Source of the DNA: a virus
DNA: 30,655 nucleotides
IMG/VR virus record: IMGVR_UViG_3300028372_000031
Location: 1 to 30,655 of that record
Strand: one strand, 5' to 3'
The translations under genes were made by a program, and so were the position numbers. A model generated the notes under the pieces. The model was not told the DNA's origin and did not search any database. It saw only the letters and a list, made by a program, of their open reading frames with translations. Below, piece after piece: positions 14,215 through 22,398 of the stretch; the first letter of the stretch is position 1, and every line of letters begins with the position of its first letter.

Positions 14215-15483
14215 ATGCCCCTAAACAAAGACCAACAAGCCGTGTTCATGAAAATCATCAAGTTCATCAACGGACCAGATCAATTCATGGACGTATCCGG
14301 TGGTGCAGGTACGGGCAAAACTCACCTGATCAAAGAGATCGCCGATGGAATCCTCAATCATCAAACCAACAAGACGATGCACACTGTGGAAATCACAGCG
14401 ACCACAAACAAAGCAGCAGCCGTCATCTCAGACGCAATGCCTCACCGTGCTGGCCAGATCGGCACGATCTATTCTCTGATGAATCTCCGAGTCAGTGAGA
14501 ACTTCAACACTGGAGCAGTCAAGATTGTTCCTACCCCCAACTGGTTCGTTCATTCTAGAACCCTCTTCATTGTCGATGAATGTTCCATGGTGAACACTGA
14601 CCTGTTCAAGTACATCCAGAAGGGTATCGACTCCTCTTGTAAGGTGTTGTTTGTAGGGGACAAAAACCAATTGGCCCCTGTCAAAGAGAAAATCTCTCCG
14701 ATCTATGCTCGTGGTATGGATACAGGTCTCCTGCAAACCAGTGTGCGTAATGCTGGACAACAGGCTCTGATGGATCTGTGTGAGCAGGTCAAGCAAACAG
14801 TCCTCACCGGTGTCTTCACACGAATCAAAGAAGTCCCTGGTGTCATAGACTTTGTCGATGGTACAACACTCAAGGGAATCCTTGAGCGTGAGTTCCTCAA
14901 CGAGGATCCATGCAAGCGTGTGCTCTCCTACACAAACAAGCGTGTGATCCAGTACAACACGTTCATCCGTCAGCTTCGGAATTATACTCACCCCTATGAG
15001 GTTGGTGAGATTCTTTCGAACAACTCGTCGGCTGAACTGATTGGCAAGACCCGTCTCTACACTGACCAAGTGGTTCGTGTGGTTCGAATCACTGATGACT
15101 ATATGGACAAATCCATTGTCTCTGGTGAAGAGATTCGCATGATCATCATGGATGTAGAGGATGTGAATTCAGGTGTTACCTATTCGGTAACAGCCTTCGC
15201 AGACCACAATGATCGTGCCTTGGTTCTGAAATTTTACTCTGGAACAAAGAGCTGGGAACGATTCTTCAAAGTCAAAAATGGTTATCCTGATTTACGTTCA
15301 GTCAGTGCATCCACCACGCACAAGGCTCAGGGATCAACCTATGACTCCGTCATCGTGGATCTTGCCGACATTGGTAAGTCCACCAACAAGGAGCAGACAG
15401 CACGTCTCCAGTACGTTGCACTGTCCCGTCCACGCTCTCGTCTCTACATCAGAGGTGAGCTTTCAGAAAGATACTTCAAATGA
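14215..15483 (+). CDS. SF1 DNA helicase, RecD/Dda-like
   Basis: This encodes 422 residues starting MPLNKDQQAVF. The superfamily 1 motifs appear in order: motif I GGAGTGKTHLI (about 29-39), motif II LFIVDECSMV (about 116-125), motif III FVGDKNQLAPVKE (about 147-159), motif V TTHKAQGSTYDSVIVDL (about 366-382) and motif VI YVALSRPRSRLYI (about 400-412). Length and layout match T4 Dda-type 5'-3' helicases, which act at replication forks. The ribosome-binding site is weak (GGAT at 14204). It is the first gene after the nrdJ terminator, so the promoter of the replication operon should lie close upstream. The stop overlaps the next start (ATGA). Confidence 0.9.
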   Translation: MPLNKDQQAVFMKIIKFINGPDQFMDVSGGAGTGKTHLIKEIADGILNHQTNKTMHTVEITATTNKAAAVISDAMPHRAGQIGTIYSLMNLRVSENFNTGAVKIVPTPNWFVHSRTLFIVDECSMVNTDLFKYIQKGIDSSCKVLFVGDKNQLAPVKEKISPIYARGMDTGLLQTSVRNAGQQALMDLCEQVKQTVLTGVFTRIKEVPGVIDFVDGTTLKGILEREFLNEDPCKRVLSYTNKRVIQYNTFIRQLRNYTHPYEVGEILSNNSSAELIGKTRLYTDQVVRVVRITDDYMDKSIVSGEEIRMIIMDVEDVNSGVTYSVTAFADHNDRALVLKFYSGTKSWERFFKVKNGYPDLRSVSASTTHKAQGSTYDSVIVDLADIGKSTNKEQTARLQYVALSRPRSRLYIRGELSERYFK

Positions 15484-15653
15484 AAACTAAAATCACAATC
15501 AGCAAAGACACTGCAAATACACTCTATGCTGTTATCTCACAAGTCATTGATGAAGAACTCAATTTTCCATCTCACAGTGATAAATGGATGACCCAAATGT
15601 TGGAAGCTCAAACAGCTATTGGTGAAGCTGATCTTATCGTTATTGGAGATTGA
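15480..15653 (+). CDS. Small hypothetical protein between helicase and polymerase
   Basis: This encodes 57 residues: ATG 15480 overlaps the helicase stop, and its TGA (15651-15653) is two bases before the polymerase ATG. The sequence is acidic and probably helical (ISQVIDEELNF, WMTQMLEAQTAIGEADLIVI), with no known motif. Tight coupling on both sides argues that it is real. A fork-associated accessory role would fit the location but is not shown. Confidence 0.65.
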   Translation: MKTKITISKDTANTLYAVISQVIDEELNFPSHSDKWMTQMLEAQTAIGEADLIVIGD

Positions 15654-15655
15654 AA

Positions 15656-17731
15656 ATGAGATATGAAGTCATCGGCAACTCTGCAAAAGATCCTCGAATC
15701 TGTATCTTGGTTCCACGCATCCAGACAGCAGAGGTGCAGAAGCATTACTACCAACCTCACCTGCTTGCTTTGGGTGAGAGCATCATGGTTGCCGATCTCT
15801 TCATGGATGAAACCAAGAAGAAAAACTCTGCTGCTGACATGAAAGAATATCTCGATGATCTTCTGCCAAATCTCAAGGCAGAAGGCATTGAAATGTTGGT
15901 TGTCACTCAACCAGATTACTTCAAAATCCTGTCGAAGAAAGCCAAGACAGATGCCACCATTGGTGATTACTTTGTCTCTGAATATGACAAGGACTTCACC
16001 ATCACCTACTGTCCAAATTATGGACGGATCTTCTATGATCCTGACAAGATGAAGGCAAAGATTGGTATGGCACTGGAGTCCACCAAACGGTGGGCAGCAG
16101 GCAATTCCACAGTGGTTGGATCGAACATCATTAAGTTCGCAGACTACCCTACCAAAGAGAATGACATCCTAGACTGGCTCGACAAGCTCTTGGCTATGGA
16201 CTGTGATCTCACCTGTGACATCGAAGGCTTCTCTCTGAAGCATTATGATGCAGGAGTTGGGACCATCACCTTCTGTTGGAATGAACATGAAGGGATAGCC
16301 TTCCCTGTAGACTCAGACAACAATCCTATGGATGGTCAGAAGTCTGGTCGAAAAGAAAACCAGAGAATCAAAGCAGCTCTCCGAGATTTCTTCTATGCTT
16401 TCAAACGAAAGATGATCTACCACAACATCTGCTACGACGTTTATGTCATGATTTATCAACTGTTTATGGATCACATCCTTGACCAAGAGGGTCTCCTCGA
16501 AGGTCTCGACGTGATGCTGAAAGACTGGGACTGCACCCAGATTATCACCTATCTGGCAACCAATTCCTGTGCTGGTAATGAGCTGGGTCTCAAGATCCAA
16601 GCACAAGCATTTGCTGGAAACTATGCTCAGGAAGACATCCATGACATCCACCTGATCTCTCTACCAGATCTCCTACAGTATAACCTGATTGATGGACTCT
16701 CCACATGGTATGTCCACAACAAAAATCTGCCAATTATGTTGGCTGACAATCAGGACATTCCTTACCAGACGTTGTTCAGACCAGCAGTGATCGACATCAT
16801 TCAGATGCAGCTCACAGGTATGCCTCTCAACATGTCCAAAGTGAAAGCCTTGGACAAACTTCTTCAGAAAGAATCCACAGATAATCTGAATAAGATGAAC
16901 AACCTTCAAATCGTATGGTCCTTTATGGACACACTGCGAGATGAAAAAGTCATCGAGAAGAATGCCAAGCTCAAAACCAAAGTGATAACCAAGGCTGATC
17001 TTGGTCTCACCAAAGATACAATCGTAGAGTTCAACCCCGGTAGCCCTAAGCAGCTACAGCGGTTCCTTTATAATGAAGACTTCCTTGGTTTGCCTGTGTT
17101 GGATTACACAGACACCAAGCAGCCTGCCACAGGTGCTGAGACATTGGAGAAGCTGATCAATCACACCAAGGATCCCGAAGTGATTCGGTTCTTGGAGATC
17201 CTGATCGAGTACAAAGCCAGTGCAATTATCCTCTCAACCTTCCTTCCAGCTTTTCTCAAAGCTCAGAAAGGCAACGATGGGTGGCATTATTTGTTTGGAA
17301 ACTTCCGACTCGGAGGGACAGCATCTGGTAGATTGTCCAGCAACAATCCCAACCTACAGAATATCCCTTCTGCTGGGTCTACAAAGATCAAACAAAGACT
17401 TGCCAAGCTCATCAAGGAGTGCTTTGAAGCACCTCCCGGATGGCTGTTTGTTGGTTTGGACTTCGACTCTCTGGAGGACAAAATCTCAGCAGTCACGACC
17501 AAAGATCCAGAGAAGATCAAGGTCTATACTGATGGGTTCGACGGCCACTGTCTTCGTGCATTGGCTTATTTCAAGGAGCACATGCCTGACATCGAACTCC
17601 TTCCCGAAGGAGCCACAGCTTACAAAGCTGTGGTCGATGGCAAACAGATCTATTTCCACAGTGATGAGGAGATAGAATATCAGGGTCAAACGATGCTCGG
17701 TTCAGAGCTAGTAGCCCAACTAAACAAGTGA
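15656..17731 (+). CDS. DNA polymerase A family, N-terminal part (exonuclease and motif A)
   Basis: I chose ATG 15656 with GGAG at 15645-15648 (691 aa). The proofreading 3'-5' exonuclease has exo I LTCDIEGFS (about residue 187), exo II HNICYDVYV (about 257) and exo III YNLIDGLSTWY (about 342). The polymerase part has RLSSNNPNLQNIPS (about 558-571) and motif A GLDFDSLEDKISAV (about 599-612). The frame then stops at 17729-17731, about 75 residues after motif A and before motif B, so it lacks the fingers helix and the second catalytic Asp. These are in the gene at 18199-18945. The polymerase is thus encoded in two pieces with a Tad2-like gene between. N4 gp39 is the single-chain counterpart. Confidence 0.92.
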   Translation: MRYEVIGNSAKDPRICILVPRIQTAEVQKHYYQPHLLALGESIMVADLFMDETKKKNSAADMKEYLDDLLPNLKAEGIEMLVVTQPDYFKILSKKAKTDATIGDYFVSEYDKDFTITYCPNYGRIFYDPDKMKAKIGMALESTKRWAAGNSTVVGSNIIKFADYPTKENDILDWLDKLLAMDCDLTCDIEGFSLKHYDAGVGTITFCWNEHEGIAFPVDSDNNPMDGQKSGRKENQRIKAALRDFFYAFKRKMIYHNICYDVYVMIYQLFMDHILDQEGLLEGLDVMLKDWDCTQIITYLATNSCAGNELGLKIQAQAFAGNYAQEDIHDIHLISLPDLLQYNLIDGLSTWYVHNKNLPIMLADNQDIPYQTLFRPAVIDIIQMQLTGMPLNMSKVKALDKLLQKESTDNLNKMNNLQIVWSFMDTLRDEKVIEKNAKLKTKVITKADLGLTKDTIVEFNPGSPKQLQRFLYNEDFLGLPVLDYTDTKQPATGAETLEKLINHTKDPEVIRFLEILIEYKASAIILSTFLPAFLKAQKGNDGWHYLFGNFRLGGTASGRLSSNNPNLQNIPSAGSTKIKQRLAKLIKECFEAPPGWLFVGLDFDSLEDKISAVTTKDPEKIKVYTDGFDGHCLRALAYFKEHMPDIELLPEGATAYKAVVDGKQIYFHSDEEIEYQGQTMLGSELVAQLNK

Positions 17732-17738
17732 GAAACCA

Positions 17739-18206
17739 ATGGATACCTATCTAGGATCTCTGGCAGTCAATGCCAAACCAATGACACGACAGGAGTACAA
17801 CAACCTTCGTGGTTGGACACTCCCCGATGATGAAGACGGCAATGATGCTGGATACCTTGTCGAAGATCTGGTCACTGATCACATCAACTGGCAGCCCAAA
17901 GCTGTCTTCGATGAACTCTTCCACAACAGTGGTAACATGACTTTCAGTGATGCACTAGAGATCGTGAAGCGTGGTGGTCGTGTCTCTCGTTCCGGCTGGA
18001 ATGGGAAGAACATGTTCATCTTCCTGGTTCAAGGTTCCACATTCACAGTCAACCGTGAGCCTCTCATCTCGATTCTCGGTGAGGGTACAGAGGTGAACTA
18101 CCACGGCCATGTGGATATGCGTACAGCAGACGGGACGATTGTTCCTTGGCTTTGTTCGCAGACAGACATGCTGGCCAATGACTGGGGCGTCGTACCTGAT
18201 GCTTAA
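17739..18206 (+). CDS. Tad2-like (DUF2829) anti-Thoeris candidate
   Basis: This encodes 155 residues starting 7 nt after the polymerase stop, with a weak GAGAAA upstream. From residue 67 to the end it reads as a full DUF2829 domain: MTFSDALEIVKRGGRVSRSG, WNGKNMFIFLVQGSTFTVN, then EGTEVNYHGHVDMRTADG and IVPWLCSQTDMLANDW. DUF2829 includes Tad2, a phage protein known to sequester a cyclic-ADP-ribose signal of Thoeris defence. Residues 1-66 form an acidic extension (TRQEYNNLRGWTLPDDEDG) seen in longer members of the family. Anti-defence function in this phage is inference from the family. Its last 8 bases overlap the start of the polymerase C-part. Confidence 0.88.
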   Translation: MDTYLGSLAVNAKPMTRQEYNNLRGWTLPDDEDGNDAGYLVEDLVTDHINWQPKAVFDELFHNSGNMTFSDALEIVKRGGRVSRSGWNGKNMFIFLVQGSTFTVNREPLISILGEGTEVNYHGHVDMRTADGTIVPWLCSQTDMLANDWGVVPDA

Positions 18207-18945
18207 AATCACTGGGGAAGTCGATGAGATTTCCTCAGTAGGCACGAGCGAACACAATGTCGCTCGTGTCAATTCCATCAAGAAGTTGTATCCAGTTTGG
18301 AGACAGGAGTCGAAAGCTCCCACGTTCGCCCTGACCTATCAGGGTACATACGTGACTCTGATGGCAAACTGTGGCTTCACATCGCAGTTGGCTAAGTCAA
18401 TCGAGGCCAGCTATCACAATCTGTACCACGTCTCTGACAAGTGGGTTGCAGATAAACTGGAACAAGCCTGTAAGGATGGCTACGTCACTCTCGCTTTTGG
18501 TTTACGTCTCCGGACTCCCCTGCTGAAGCAGGTGGTGCTTGGAACCAGTAAGACACCCTATGAAGCAGCAGCCGAAGGACGCACAGCAGGCAACGCCCTG
18601 GGTCAATCCTACTGCATGTTGAACAGTCGTGCTGGTACTGAATTTATGAAGACTGTTCGTTCCGGTCCCTATCGGTTGGACATCAAACCATGTGCTCAGA
18701 TCCATGATGCAGGATATTTCCTCATCAAAGATGATATGGAAGTGCTGTTGTATGCCAACAAGCATTTGGTGAAAGCTGTGAGCTGGCAGGAACTTCCTGA
18801 AATTCAAAGCGAAGACATCAAAATGAGCGGGGAACTGTCGATCTTCTTTCCAAACTGGAAGAATGAAATGACCATCCCCAACAACGCAACCATCGCTGAT
18901 GTCCAAACCTGCATCACGAAACATCTGGAGACACTCAATGGTTAA
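18199..18945 (+). CDS. DNA polymerase A family, C-terminal part (motifs B and C)
   Basis: I chose ATG 18199 (248 aa), which overlaps the end of the Tad2-like gene by 8 bases; earlier in-frame starts would lie inside that gene. Motif B is RQESKAPTFALTYQG (about residues 35-49), with the dNTP-binding Arg and Lys and the terminal YQG in place of YG. Motif C is AQIHDAGYFLI (about 166-176), with the catalytic HD. Together with motif A in the upstream gene, all parts of a family A palm and fingers are present once, and no region seems missing. The two products must associate to make an active enzyme, or the split allele is non-functional. It overlaps the next gene by 8 bases. Confidence 0.88.
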   Translation: MLKITGEVDEISSVGTSEHNVARVNSIKKLYPVWRQESKAPTFALTYQGTYVTLMANCGFTSQLAKSIEASYHNLYHVSDKWVADKLEQACKDGYVTLAFGLRLRTPLLKQVVLGTSKTPYEAAAEGRTAGNALGQSYCMLNSRAGTEFMKTVRSGPYRLDIKPCAQIHDAGYFLIKDDMEVLLYANKHLVKAVSWQELPEIQSEDIKMSGELSIFFPNWKNEMTIPNNATIADVQTCITKHLETLNG

Positions 18946-19936
18946 GATTACCAATCACCACAAGATCGACTTGCCCTTGGCAGTCTGGCTTTTGCAGGAT
19001 GGATACAAATCCGGTGCTGCTGAAGCTCCCCCAGGTGAGTTGATCTCTGTCACCACTCTGATGAAACCAACTCGACAGCTCATCCTCAAACGTCAGGTTG
19101 ATCAGAAGCTCGAAGAGTATGACCTCTCTGACATGATTGCCTCTCGTATGGGTCATGGTCTTCATGACTCTATCGAACGTGCGTGGACCCAGGGTGACTG
19201 GCGCAGTGCAATGCGTAAGCTGCACTATCCCCAGAAGATCATCGACAAAGTCCGGATCAATCCAGATCCCAAGACTGTGAAAGATGACGAGATCCCCATC
19301 TATCTGGAAATCCGTGGTTACAAGCAGTTCCGTGATCTTGTCATCACCGGTCAGCTCGACTTCCTGATCGGTCAAGCCTATCGGGATTTCAAATCCACAT
19401 CCACATTTGCTTGGACTTCTGGGAACAAGGATGAAGACTACATCCTTCAGGGTTCCTTGTATCGTTGGATCCTTCCGGACTTGATCCGTGATGACGTGAT
19501 GCGTATCCAGTTCATCTTCACTGATTGGGTCAAGTATCGCACAGCCGATCCAAAATATCCTCAGATCCGAACACCCCACAAGGAGTTTACTCTGCTGTCT
19601 CTCGATGAGACTGAGGATTGGGTCAACGGTAAGGTTGATCACATCATTGAAAATGCTGGGAAAGACCAAGACAAGATGGTGGAGTGTACGCCAAAAGAAC
19701 TTTGGCGTTCTGAACCACAATACAAATACTACTCCAATCCAGCGACAGCCAAAGCAGGTGGTCGTTGCCAGAAGAACTTTGAGAAAGAAGCTGATGCACA
19801 GCTTTGGCTCAAAGAAAAAGGCAAAGGTGTAGTCATCACTGTCCCCGGTGAAGTCAAGGCATGTCCATATTGCCCTGCTTTTTCGGTTTGTGAACAACGC
19901 AAAAATTACTTCCATGATGATGGAAGCCGAACATAA
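18938..19936 (+). CDS. PD-(D/E)XK exonuclease (N4 gp42-like)
   Basis: I chose ATG 18938 (332 aa), overlapping the polymerase stop. The nuclease core is ordered as in the Cas4/RecB group: GHGLHDSIE (about 71-79), ITGQLDFLIG with the metal-binding Asp (about 135-144), YRDFKSTS with D-x-K (about 147-154) and YILQGSLYRW with the QxxxY motif (about 168-177). A C-terminal CPYCPAFSVC (309-318) resembles the cysteine tail that holds an iron-sulphur cluster in Cas4-like nucleases, though a partner cysteine upstream is not certain. It lies between polymerase and primase, as in N4. A role in DNA end processing or recombination is inferred. Confidence 0.85.
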   Translation: MVKITNHHKIDLPLAVWLLQDGYKSGAAEAPPGELISVTTLMKPTRQLILKRQVDQKLEEYDLSDMIASRMGHGLHDSIERAWTQGDWRSAMRKLHYPQKIIDKVRINPDPKTVKDDEIPIYLEIRGYKQFRDLVITGQLDFLIGQAYRDFKSTSTFAWTSGNKDEDYILQGSLYRWILPDLIRDDVMRIQFIFTDWVKYRTADPKYPQIRTPHKEFTLLSLDETEDWVNGKVDHIIENAGKDQDKMVECTPKELWRSEPQYKYYSNPATAKAGGRCQKNFEKEADAQLWLKEKGKGVVITVPGEVKACPYCPAFSVCEQRKNYFHDDGSRT

Positions 19937-19947
19937 GGAGACACCCC

Positions 19948-22149
19948 GTGTCAAAACCACTCTATGACCTAAGCGTGCTTGAGAAAGAACCCCATCACCC
20001 GGCCATGTCGGAGCTGGTTGATCTGCTGTGCCACCGTACAGGAAACGTCAACCGTGACTTCTTCCAGGCTGAAGTTGCCTACTTCCTGAGCTTGATCCCA
20101 AGCTCAATGAGGGCAACAATCATCAGTCCTGAACGGGGTCAAATCCCGATCAATGTCTATTCCATTGCTCTGGCTACATCAGGCTTTGGTAAGGGTCACT
20201 CTGTGTCCATGATGGAAGATGTCATTGCTGACTTTCGACAGCTCTTCATGGGGACCACCTTCCCTTCTATCGCTGAGAGTTCAATCTATGATCTCGCAGT
20301 GGACATTGCTGCAAAGAAATCCGGTAGTGAAGATGAAGAGAAGAGACTCCTTGAGGCTGATTTTAAGCGTCAGGGACACGCTCCTTTCATCTTTGACTCC
20401 GGTACTGGCCCAGCAGTTAAACAGCTACGCTACAAGCTGCTGCTGGCTCGTGCAGGTGCAATCAACTTCCAGATGGATGAGATCGGATCCAATATCGTAG
20501 GCAATACAGAGGTGGTGAACATCCTCCTGGAGCTTTACGACTTGGGTCGGATCAAAACCAAGCTGGTAAAAAACACAGCCGAGAACGAACGTGGCATAGA
20601 CTTGGTCGGGACCACCCCTGCCAACATGCTCATGTTCGGTACTACCTCCAAGCTGTTCGACGGATCCAAGACTGAGGAGGAGTTCTACTCCTTCTTGGAA
20701 ACTGGGTATGCTCGTCGTTGCTTCTTTGGCATGGGCCGTCCTGAGATCCTCTCAGCGACAGTCAATCCAGAGGATGTCTACGATGGGTTGGTGTCCAAGA
20801 ACCGGTCCCAGGCACTTCTGAAATGGAAGGCCAAGTTCGCCAAGTTCGCTGACACCCGGTACTACAATAAGAAGATTGATGTACCAAAAGAAGTGGGGGT
20901 CGAGTTGATCTCATACCGTCTCTTCTGTGAGTCCAAGGCAAACTCTTTGCCAGAACATGAAGTGATCCGGAAGGCAGAGCTGTCTCACCGGTACTTCAAG
21001 GCTCTCAAACTTGCTGGGATCTATGCTTTCCTGGACGACTCCAATTCGATCTCGAAGCAAAACCTCCGGCAAGCTCTCAAGGTTGCAGAACAATCAGGTG
21101 CCAGCTTTCAACAGCTCCTGAAGCGTGAACGCAACTTTGTACGTCTGGCGAAGTATATCGCTGAGTCAGGCGTCACCTTGACCCATGCTGATCTGGTTGA
21201 AGATCTGCCATATTATCCATCCTCTACCGTTCCACGTAGAGAGATTATGGATCTCGCAATGGCATGGGGCGTGGGCAACCACGTTGTTATCAAGAAGAAC
21301 GTGATCAGTGGAGTTGATTTCTTCACTGGTTCAACGCTGGAGGAGACCGATCTGAATAAGATCAGCTTCAGCTTCTCTGATCAATTCGCTTCTGACTATT
21401 CTCCAATGACCCAACCATTTGACAAGATCTCAAAGATGCTTGCAGCTCCGGGTCTACACTGGTGTAACCATCACTTCGTTGATGAGCACCGGAAAGAAGA
21501 CAACGTTCTTGAAGGCTTCAACTGTTTGGTTGCCGACATCGACGGTCATGAGCGTGACAAAGATGGCAAAGTCACCAACAAGGGTATTCGTTTGGAAGCT
21601 CTCCATGAGCTGATGAAAGAGTACACTTTCATGACAGCCACGACCAAGCGTCACACCGATGAAGAGCATCGGTTCCGTTTGATCATGCCTTGCAACTACA
21701 ACCTGAAGCTGGACAAGGCTGACTATCGAGACTTCATGAACAGCTTTCTTCTTTGGCTCCCATTCAAATCTGATGAGTCCGCAAACCAGCGGTCAAAGAA
21801 ATGGATGACCTATGAAGACAGTGATGTCTTTGTCCACAAGGGAACCAAGCTGTTGAACGTCCTACCGTTCATCCCCAAGACCAAGCAGCACAGTGAGTAC
21901 ACCGCACAGGTGGCCGATCTGGGACGTTTGGATCACCTTGAGCGTTGGTTCCTGAACAACATGGAAGTGGGACACCGGAATGACAACCTGCTGAAATTCG
22001 CTATGATGTTGGTCGATGCCGGAGCGTCCTATGACGTGATCAAGAAGAAGGTCAACACGCTCAATGAGCAGTCTATCAGTCCCCTGAAAAAGGATGAAGT
22101 GGAGCTGACCATTCTGAAATCGGTAGCCAGTAAAATGACTGCCCCATGA
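19948..22149 (+). CDS. Primase-helicase (DUF3987/AEP type, N4 gp43-like)
   Basis: I chose GTG 19948 with AAGGAG 7 nt upstream (733 aa). The N-terminal half is a P-loop domain with ATSGFGKGHSV (Walker A, about 75-85) and FQMDEIGSNI (Walker B, about 172-181), of the kind found in DUF3987 helicase-like proteins. The C-terminal half has LVADIDGHE (about 528-536), TATTKRHTDEEHRFRLIMP (about 563-581) and NQRSKKW, which match the catalytic region of N4-type primases related to archaeo-eukaryotic primases. One chain would thus combine primer synthesis and DNA unwinding. Its stop lies 6 nt before a tRNA. Confidence 0.87.
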   Translation: MSKPLYDLSVLEKEPHHPAMSELVDLLCHRTGNVNRDFFQAEVAYFLSLIPSSMRATIISPERGQIPINVYSIALATSGFGKGHSVSMMEDVIADFRQLFMGTTFPSIAESSIYDLAVDIAAKKSGSEDEEKRLLEADFKRQGHAPFIFDSGTGPAVKQLRYKLLLARAGAINFQMDEIGSNIVGNTEVVNILLELYDLGRIKTKLVKNTAENERGIDLVGTTPANMLMFGTTSKLFDGSKTEEEFYSFLETGYARRCFFGMGRPEILSATVNPEDVYDGLVSKNRSQALLKWKAKFAKFADTRYYNKKIDVPKEVGVELISYRLFCESKANSLPEHEVIRKAELSHRYFKALKLAGIYAFLDDSNSISKQNLRQALKVAEQSGASFQQLLKRERNFVRLAKYIAESGVTLTHADLVEDLPYYPSSTVPRREIMDLAMAWGVGNHVVIKKNVISGVDFFTGSTLEETDLNKISFSFSDQFASDYSPMTQPFDKISKMLAAPGLHWCNHHFVDEHRKEDNVLEGFNCLVADIDGHERDKDGKVTNKGIRLEALHELMKEYTFMTATTKRHTDEEHRFRLIMPCNYNLKLDKADYRDFMNSFLLWLPFKSDESANQRSKKWMTYEDSDVFVHKGTKLLNVLPFIPKTKQHSEYTAQVADLGRLDHLERWFLNNMEVGHRNDNLLKFAMMLVDAGASYDVIKKKVNTLNEQSISPLKKDEVELTILKSVASKMTAP

Positions 22150-22155
22150 ACCCAC

Positions 22156-22230
22156 ACCTCCATAATTCAACGGGATAGAAACTCGTTTCCTAAACGAGGA
22201 ATGAGGGTTCGAGTCCCTCTGGGGGAACCA
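22156..22230 (+). tRNA. tRNA-Arg (anticodon CCU)
   Basis: A cloverleaf with encoded CCA: acceptor ACCTCCA (22156-22162) with TGGGGGA (22220-22226), a short D arm TTC/GAA, anticodon arm CTCGT/ACGAG (22182-22186 with 22194-22198) with loop TTCCTAA, a 4-nt variable loop, T arm GAGGG-TTCGAGT-CCCTC (22203-22219), then A and CCA (22228-22230). The anticodon at 22189-22191 is CCT, reading AGG. Oddities: the first acceptor pair is A-A, and the D stem has only 3 good pairs. It lies in the replication transcript between the primase gene and a small ORF, so it must be cut out of mRNA. Confidence 0.88.
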
Positions 22231-22245
22231 ACAAAGGAGATTACT

Positions 22246-22398
22246 ATAGGTGATCCATCCACACATATCATTTTCTATTCAGCCTACTGGTATCTCGTCT
22301 TCGAAGAAGATGGGAAATGGGTGAACACAGACACATACGATCCTGTATGTCCTGTTGGTGCTGAACAGGAATTGCTTGAACTCAAGGAAATCAAATAA
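22246..22398 (+). CDS. Small protein with possible non-canonical AUA start
   Basis: An open frame follows the tRNA and ends in TAATG (22396-22400), coupled to the next gene. A strong AAAGGAG (22233-22239) lies just upstream, but the only in-frame codon at proper spacing is ATA 22246 (6 nt); the nearest ATG in this frame, at 22201, is inside the tRNA. The 50-residue product has an aromatic segment (HIIFYSAYWYLVFEEDGKW) and a Cys-Pro turn before an acidic end. A GTG at 22250 opens another frame of only 24 codons. Either an AUA start, or a sequence change in this copy, or a decayed gene would fit. Confidence 0.5.
   Translation: MGDPSTHIIFYSAYWYLVFEEDGKWVNTDTYDPVCPVGAEQELLELKEIK

Noticed and set aside
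14428-15069. 213-codon minus-strand frame opposite the helicase
   Set aside because: It is a shadow of the SF1 helicase; the + frame holds all the helicase motifs.
17699-17738. Group I intron R element near the end of the first polymerase gene
   Set aside because: GGTTCAGAGCTAG resembles the R element of the nrdJ intron, but no P, Q, S or guide sequence accompanies it, and it encodes an ordinary stretch of the polymerase.
18935-19960. 341-codon open frame on the minus strand opposite the PD-(D/E)XK nuclease
   Set aside because: It is fully antisense to a gene with clear catalytic motifs and a ribosome-binding site. Its product is Cys/Phe/Ile-rich without motifs, and it lies against the direction of a tightly coupled operon.
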